A DNA stretch of 64,000 nucleotides from Channallabes apus (lineage: Eukaryota > Chordata > Actinopteri > Siluriformes > Clariidae): the NCBI GenBank assembly GCA_030522415.1, contig CM060121.1, positions 22,231,142-22,295,141 on the forward strand, in the 5' to 3' direction. Below the pieces are notes generated by a model that saw nothing but the letters and a program-made list of their open reading frames with translations, ran no database searches and was not told the origin of the DNA. Of this stretch, positions 63,194 through 64,000 are shown piece after piece (positions within the stretch are counted from its first letter, which is position 1; every line of letters begins with the position of its first letter). The position numbers and the translations under genes were made by a program.

Positions 63194-64000
63194 ATGGCTC
63201 CAGGTGGTGCTTTGAGATGTGTTAGCTGGAATGTTAAAGGGCTCAATTCTCCAGTGAAACGTCACAAAATTATATCTCACCTGAGACACCTGAACACTAA
63301 ACTTGCTTTTCTACAGGAAACCCACCTTAATGCTTCAGATCATCTTAAACTTCGTACTGGTTGGGTGGGTCAGCTGTATCATTCTTCTTTTGCAAGTAAG
63401 GCTCGAGGTGTGGCAATACTTGTCCACAAATCAGTTCCACTCTCTGTTTCTAAGGTTATATCTGACCCTAATGGACGGTTTATAATTGTTGTAGGTAAGA
63501 TAGATGGCTTCTCTCTGACTTTGGCGAACGTATATGGTCCTAACTTTGATAATGAATGCTTTTTCAAAAAATTTTTTTTTGCTCTTTCCAATCTGAACTC
63601 CAGTCAACTTATTCTTGGGGGAGACTTTAACTGTTGCCTTGATCCCACTCTCGACCGTACATCTAGTAAAAATGTTGCATCAAAATCCGCTAAAGTTATT
63701 CAAATGTTCATGGAGCAGTATGTAGTTTTTGATGTATGGCGCCATTTCAACCCTAATGCCAGGCAGTACTCTTTTTTCTCTCAAGTTCATCACACCTTTT
63801 CTAGAATAGATTACTTTCTCATTGATGATAAATTACTCTCCGCAGTCAGTTCATGCTTTTATAATCCCATTGTAATTTCTGACCATGCTACAGTTGTAAT
63901 GGACATTTCACTCCCAGGCAAACCTCTGTCACGCTCCCCCTGGCATTTTTATCCCTTGCTTCTCACTGAACCCGACTTTATCAAAGCTATCAATGATAGT
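63194..64000 (+). CDS. L1 ORF2 protein, N-terminal endonuclease part (runs off the end)
   Basis: The frame opens with ATG at 63194 (MAPGGALRCVSWNVKGLNSP) and stays open for 269 codons to the last base of the window. It encodes the apurinic-type endonuclease domain, with its motifs in order: SWNVKG, LQETH, LANVYGPN, LILGGDFNCCLD, RIDYFLID and ISDHATVV. The active-site Glu (QET), Asp/Asn (GDFN) and Asp-His (SDH) are all present. In the family this domain nicks target DNA to prime reverse transcription. The reverse transcriptase would follow beyond the window. There is no stop or frameshift in the visible part. Confidence 0.9.
   Translation, partial: MAPGGALRCVSWNVKGLNSPVKRHKIISHLRHLNTKLAFLQETHLNASDHLKLRTGWVGQLYHSSFASKARGVAILVHKSVPLSVSKVISDPNGRFIIVVGKIDGFSLTLANVYGPNFDNECFFKKFFFALSNLNSSQLILGGDFNCCLDPTLDRTSSKNVASKSAKVIQMFMEQYVVFDVWRHFNPNARQYSFFSQVHHTFSRIDYFLIDDKLLSAVSSCFYNPIVISDHATVVMDISLPGKPLSRSPWHFYPLLLTEPDFIKAINDS

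Larger units (their letters stand above)
61633..64000 (+). mobile_element. L1-type non-LTR retrotransposon, 5' end complete, runs off the window
   Basis: The element begins near 61633 (gacttccggtatgaggcgtg) inside a Tc1 copy. It has a 5' UTR of about 135 bases, an intact ORF1 (61769-62563), about 630 bases of inter-ORF sequence and an ORF2 open from 63194 to the window end. Lack of 5' truncation and of stops suggests a fairly young copy. Confidence 0.85.

Overview
This is a vertebrate nuclear segment, almost certainly from a teleost fish. The evidence is intron-rich genes with GT-AG junctions, an AT-rich background, long (CA)n/(TG)n microsatellites, many Tc1-like, hAT-like and Harbinger-like DNA transposons, tRNA-derived SINEs and a fish-type L1 element. 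The species cannot be named from the sequence alone. No new multi-gene system was found. The window holds five recognisable single-copy genes separated and interrupted by layered transposons.

Layout, left to right. (1) 1-3000: no confident gene, one dispersed repeat and one possible unrecognised exon. (2) 3328-5402 (+): a parvalbumin gene, four coding exons, 109 residues, both calcium loops intact. (3) 6.0-9.3 kb: AT-rich intergenic DNA. (4) 24885-9408 (-): baiap2l2, 14 coding exons that join in frame to 418 residues, with an I-BAR domain, an SH3 domain and the family C-terminal motif. Its introns carry a Harbinger-like element with a second transposon nested inside it and an hAT-like element with an exact 8-bp target duplication. 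(5) 27023-32195 (+): cbx6, a Polycomb chromobox protein of 499 residues, with a CpG-rich promoter and a long 3' UTR. (6) 35.5-40.1 kb: intergenic, rich in SINE-like repeats. (7) 40150-46689 (+): nptxr, neuronal pentraxin receptor, five coding exons. Its reading frame begins at a CTG in good context, with an upstream in-frame stop and no ATG in between. (8) 46.7-52.8 kb: intergenic with SINEs, a Tc1 relic and a LINE 3' fragment. (9) 53785-59852 (+): dnal4, an axonemal dynein light chain of 106 residues, with an hAT element and a Tc1 relic in its introns. (10) 60848-64000: a Tc1-like relic broken by an apparently full-length-5' L1-type LINE. Its ORF1 is intact and its ORF2 runs open off the window end.

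The order and shared orientation cbx6-nptxr-dnal4 match human 22q13.1, where the three genes are also adjacent and co-oriented. Parvalbumin and BAIAP2L2 lie on human 22q12-q13 too, so the window looks like a rearranged piece of that conserved block. The genes do not form a pathway. They share ancestry of position, not function: calcium buffering, membrane and actin shaping, chromatin repression, synaptic pentraxin and ciliary motor.

The observations most worth following are the non-AUG start of nptxr, a (TG)n tract that replaces the polypyrimidine tract at nptxr exon 3, an orphan CpG island inside nptxr intron 1, the nested transposons with readable target duplications, and the young-looking L1.
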